Assembly: GCA_030613245.1 (NCBI GenBank)
Contig: JAUWMI010000023.1
Coordinates: 1 to 64,000 of the forward strand
Length of the DNA stretch: 64,000 nt
Direction: 5' to 3'
Source of the DNA: Candidatus Sumerlaeota bacterium
GTDB taxonomy: Bacteria; Sumerlaeota; Sumerlaeia; MWCT01; JAUWMI01
This document shows, piece after piece, positions 62,315 through 64,000 of this stretch (positions are counted from its first letter, which is position 1; each line of letters starts with the position of its first letter). The position numbers and the translations under genes were made by a program. A model generated the notes under the pieces. The model worked only from the letters and a program-made list of their open reading frames with translations, had not been told where the DNA came from and did no database searches.

Positions 62315-63019
62315 ATGAAAAGAGCCACATTCCCTTATGTTCTCCTCGTCGTGCTGGTCTTCGCGTGGTCGCTCCCCATGCTGGTGGGGGCAGTTTCTTC
62401 GGAGCACAAGGGAGAAAAGGGTAAGCAGGAGGCCTGCAGCGCAGCGAAAGGAGATTATAAGGGCGAGCACGCCAAAGAGCACTCGATGGCGACCTGGGCA
62501 GGGAAGAAACAGTATAAAGGCGAGAACGCCATTGAGTGCTTGATGACACTCAAGGATAAATTGCAGCTGGAAGACGATCAAATGGCAGAGGTAAAAGCGT
62601 TGCTGGAGGCGAAAAAAGAAGGACTCAAGGCAACAATGGAGCAGCTGAAGGAGATAAATGCATCGAAGGAGGAGTTCAAGAAGGCTATTCGAGAAGCGAG
62701 TACAGAGTTTGAGGCAAATCTGGCAGAAATCCTTAGCTCCGAGCAGGCGGAAAGTTATAAAGAGCTAAAGACGAGTTTCAGGAAGTGGAGGACGAAACGG
62801 CCTGGGGAAATCGGCGAGAAGAAAGGCCCGCTAGCCAATCTTAGCCTGACAGAAGACCAGAAGTCGAAATTCAATGAGATCACAGAGCGTTATCATGAAA
62901 TGCAGAAGGAGCTTTTCAAGCAGATGCAAGAGGATCTCAATGAGGTACTGACGCCGGAGCAGATCGAAGAGTTTAAGGCAATGAAAGAGCACCATAAGAA
63001 GTCAGGGCCAGTTGAATAG
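62315..63019 (+). CDS. Spy/CpxP-like periplasmic LTxxQ protein
   Basis: The 234 residues (ATG at 62315 after AAGGAGGAG) have a signal peptide (VLLVVLVFAWSLPMLVGA) and a charged, mostly helical mature part with the LTxxQ-type repeats DKLQLEDDQ, LSLTEDQKSKF and LTPEQIEEF. Periplasmic members of this type (Spy, CpxP, ZraP) act as chaperones or metal-linked stress sensors. The Lys/Glu/His-rich N-terminus (HKGEKGKQEACSAAKGD) may bind metal. It is the third gene of the sigma/anti-sigma set. Confidence 0.78.
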   Translation: MKRATFPYVLLVVLVFAWSLPMLVGAVSSEHKGEKGKQEACSAAKGDYKGEHAKEHSMATWAGKKQYKGENAIECLMTLKDKLQLEDDQMAEVKALLEAKKEGLKATMEQLKEINASKEEFKKAIREASTEFEANLAEILSSEQAESYKELKTSFRKWRTKRPGEIGEKKGPLANLSLTEDQKSKFNEITERYHEMQKELFKQMQEDLNEVLTPEQIEEFKAMKEHHKKSGPVE

Positions 63020-63114
63020 AGAAGTGGCTTGTTGTGGAGGAGAGCCCGCCAGCGGCGGGCGCCACATGAGTTATTTTGTTTTTGGCAGTTAGTGCTGAAA
63101 TATTGTAGGGCAGT

Positions 63115-63148
63115 TAGGGGTTTGATTAATCAAACCCCTACTTTTTTA
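63115..63148. terminator. bidirectional terminator
   Basis: TAGGGGTTTGATT (63115-63127) pairs perfectly with AATCAAACCCCTA (63128-63140), a 13-bp palindrome, followed on the plus strand by CTTTTTT. It separates the plus-strand sigma set from the minus-strand dinB. A nearby stem, GCCCGCC/GGCGGGC, lies at about 63045-63061. Confidence 0.75.
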
Positions 63149-64000
63149 AATGAGTCTAGGGTGTGTGGTCGGGGTGAGGGAGGAGAGGGAGTTGGCGCGG
63201 AGGAGGGCGGAAGTGCCATAGCGGGTTTTGATGCGGTCAATTGAGCGGTAGAGGTGGTCAAGTTTTTCGGTGCGGTTTATGTCAAGCAAATCTACTTGCC
63301 ATCCATCAGTGAGAAGGTTACTTGCAGAGATGCCAATCAGGCGGATTCTGACCCTGCGGGTATAGGCTTTGAGGAGCAGGGTTTTCGCCACGCGGAAGAT
63401 TTCTGTATCGTACCAGGTTGAATATGTGAGTGTTGTAGATCGGGTGAGTGTTTTGAAGTCGGAGTAGCGGAGTTTTAGTGTCAAGGTTCTTGCCTTTGCA
63501 TTCATCTCGCGAAGGCTTTGTCCCACATCCTCGCACATATACGATAGCATAGCGCATACGGTCGGCAGGTGGCAGGTGTCTTCCTGGAAGGTGTGCTCGC
63601 GGCCAACAGACCGCGCTGGTCGGGTGGGCTCCACAGGCGAGTCATCAATCCCCATCGAGCGTTCGTAGAGGAGGGCGCCTCCTGTTGTGCCGAAGACTCC
63701 CTGCAGGGTCTCTTCGCCCAGGTGGGTGAGGTCGCTGATGGTGGTGAGTCCGAAGCGTTCCAGGCGCTGGGCGCAGTGCTTGCCGATGCCGGGGAGCTTG
63801 CGCAGGGGTAGGGGAGCGAGAAATGCGCGTTCGTAGCCCGGGCGGACGACTGTCAATCCGTTGGGCTTGGCGCACCCGGAGGCGACTTTGGCGAGCAGCT
63901 TGTTAGTAGCCAAGCCGAGGGAAACGGGGAGGCGGAGTTCGGCGGTGATCTGGTGATGGATCTTTTCCGCAGTGACGGGCGCAGGGCCATGGAGGCGGTG
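63146..64000 (-). CDS. dinB: DNA polymerase IV, partial
   Basis: The frame is open from the right edge (64000) to a stop at 63146, and the start lies outside the window. The visible 284 or so residues are the C-terminal part of a Y-family polymerase: PVSLGLATNKLLAKVASGCAKPNG (palm), PLRKLPGIGKHCAQRLERFGLTTISDL (helix-hairpin-helix thumb) and the little-finger domain (SVGREHTFQED...ARTLTLKLRYSDFKTLTRSTTL). It is used in translesion synthesis. The catalytic acidic residues would be in the missing N-terminal part. Confidence 0.9.
   Translation of the reverse strand, partial: HRLHGPAPVTAEKIHHQITAELRLPVSLGLATNKLLAKVASGCAKPNGLTVVRPGYERAFLAPLPLRKLPGIGKHCAQRLERFGLTTISDLTHLGEETLQGVFGTTGGALLYERSMGIDDSPVEPTRPARSVGREHTFQEDTCHLPTVCAMLSYMCEDVGQSLREMNAKARTLTLKLRYSDFKTLTRSTTLTYSTWYDTEIFRVAKTLLLKAYTRRVRIRLIGISASNLLTDGWQVDLLDINRTEKLDHLYRSIDRIKTRYGTSALLRANSLSSLTPTTHPRLI

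Overview
The window reads as chromosomal DNA of a diderm (Gram-negative-type), free-living bacterium, probably from a poorly cultured lineage. The diderm inference rests on a TolQ/TolR/TonB-like set, lipoproteins, a GT9 heptosyltransferase-like domain and an O-antigen-ligase-like protein. No gene here fixes the phylum. Secreted proteins with Thr/Pro linkers, GspG-like passenger domains ending in a YDPTNGTISPGD-type block, an archaeal-type prolyl-tRNA synthetase and many intergenic palindromes recall uncultivated phyla such as Sumerlaeota, Hydrogenedentota or Omnitrophota. That is inference only.

Layout. 0.2-7.7 kb is an accessory stretch: an exported beta-helix protein, a receiver-GAF-HD-GYP protein whose receiver has Glu at the phosphoacceptor position, two paralogous exported proteins with strong matching promoters, and a lipoprotein form of the RraA fold. 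8.0-13.4 kb is the nusA-infB-DUF503-rbfA translation cluster, without rimP in front. 13.8-19.5 kb holds an EamA transporter, a GT-C glycosyltransferase, nagA and mazG, separated by hairpin-rich gaps. 19.6-25.2 kb carries three tandem paralogs that join a DUF4190-like membrane region (two with a zinc ribbon) to a pseudopilin-like C-terminal domain. A fourth protein joins a spermidine-synthase-like membrane protein to a similar C-terminus. A 295-bp element bounded by 21-bp inverted repeats lies between two of the paralogs.

25.2-32.8 kb is an origin-like region (three perfect DnaA boxes, AT-rich track) followed by rpmH-rnpA-yidD-yidC-jag-mnmE and proS. dnaA is not present. 32.8-44.3 kb carries envelope polysaccharide genes (O-antigen-ligase-like with TPR, a GT2-GT9 fusion, a GT2), a receiver-only regulator, a secreted GH99-like protein, an M20 amidohydrolase and a GIY-YIG remnant. 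44.8-55 kb, mostly on the minus strand, has a PBP4-type peptidase, an amidohydrolase, tonB/tolR/tolQ, parB-parA with two near-perfect parS sites just upstream, an FmdB zinc ribbon and a macro-domain protein. 55-64 kb has a large exported protein of unknown function, a lipoprotein, an AsmA-like protein, a transglutaminase-like lipoprotein, an ECF sigma/anti-sigma/LTxxQ-protein module and the 3' part of dinB.

The core genes (origin, parABS, translation and membrane insertion) suggest a location near the replication origin, interleaved with envelope and surface-protein genes. No CRISPR array, rRNA or tRNA was recognised. Dispersed palindromes with GTAGGGGC arms occur in at least eleven places between genes.
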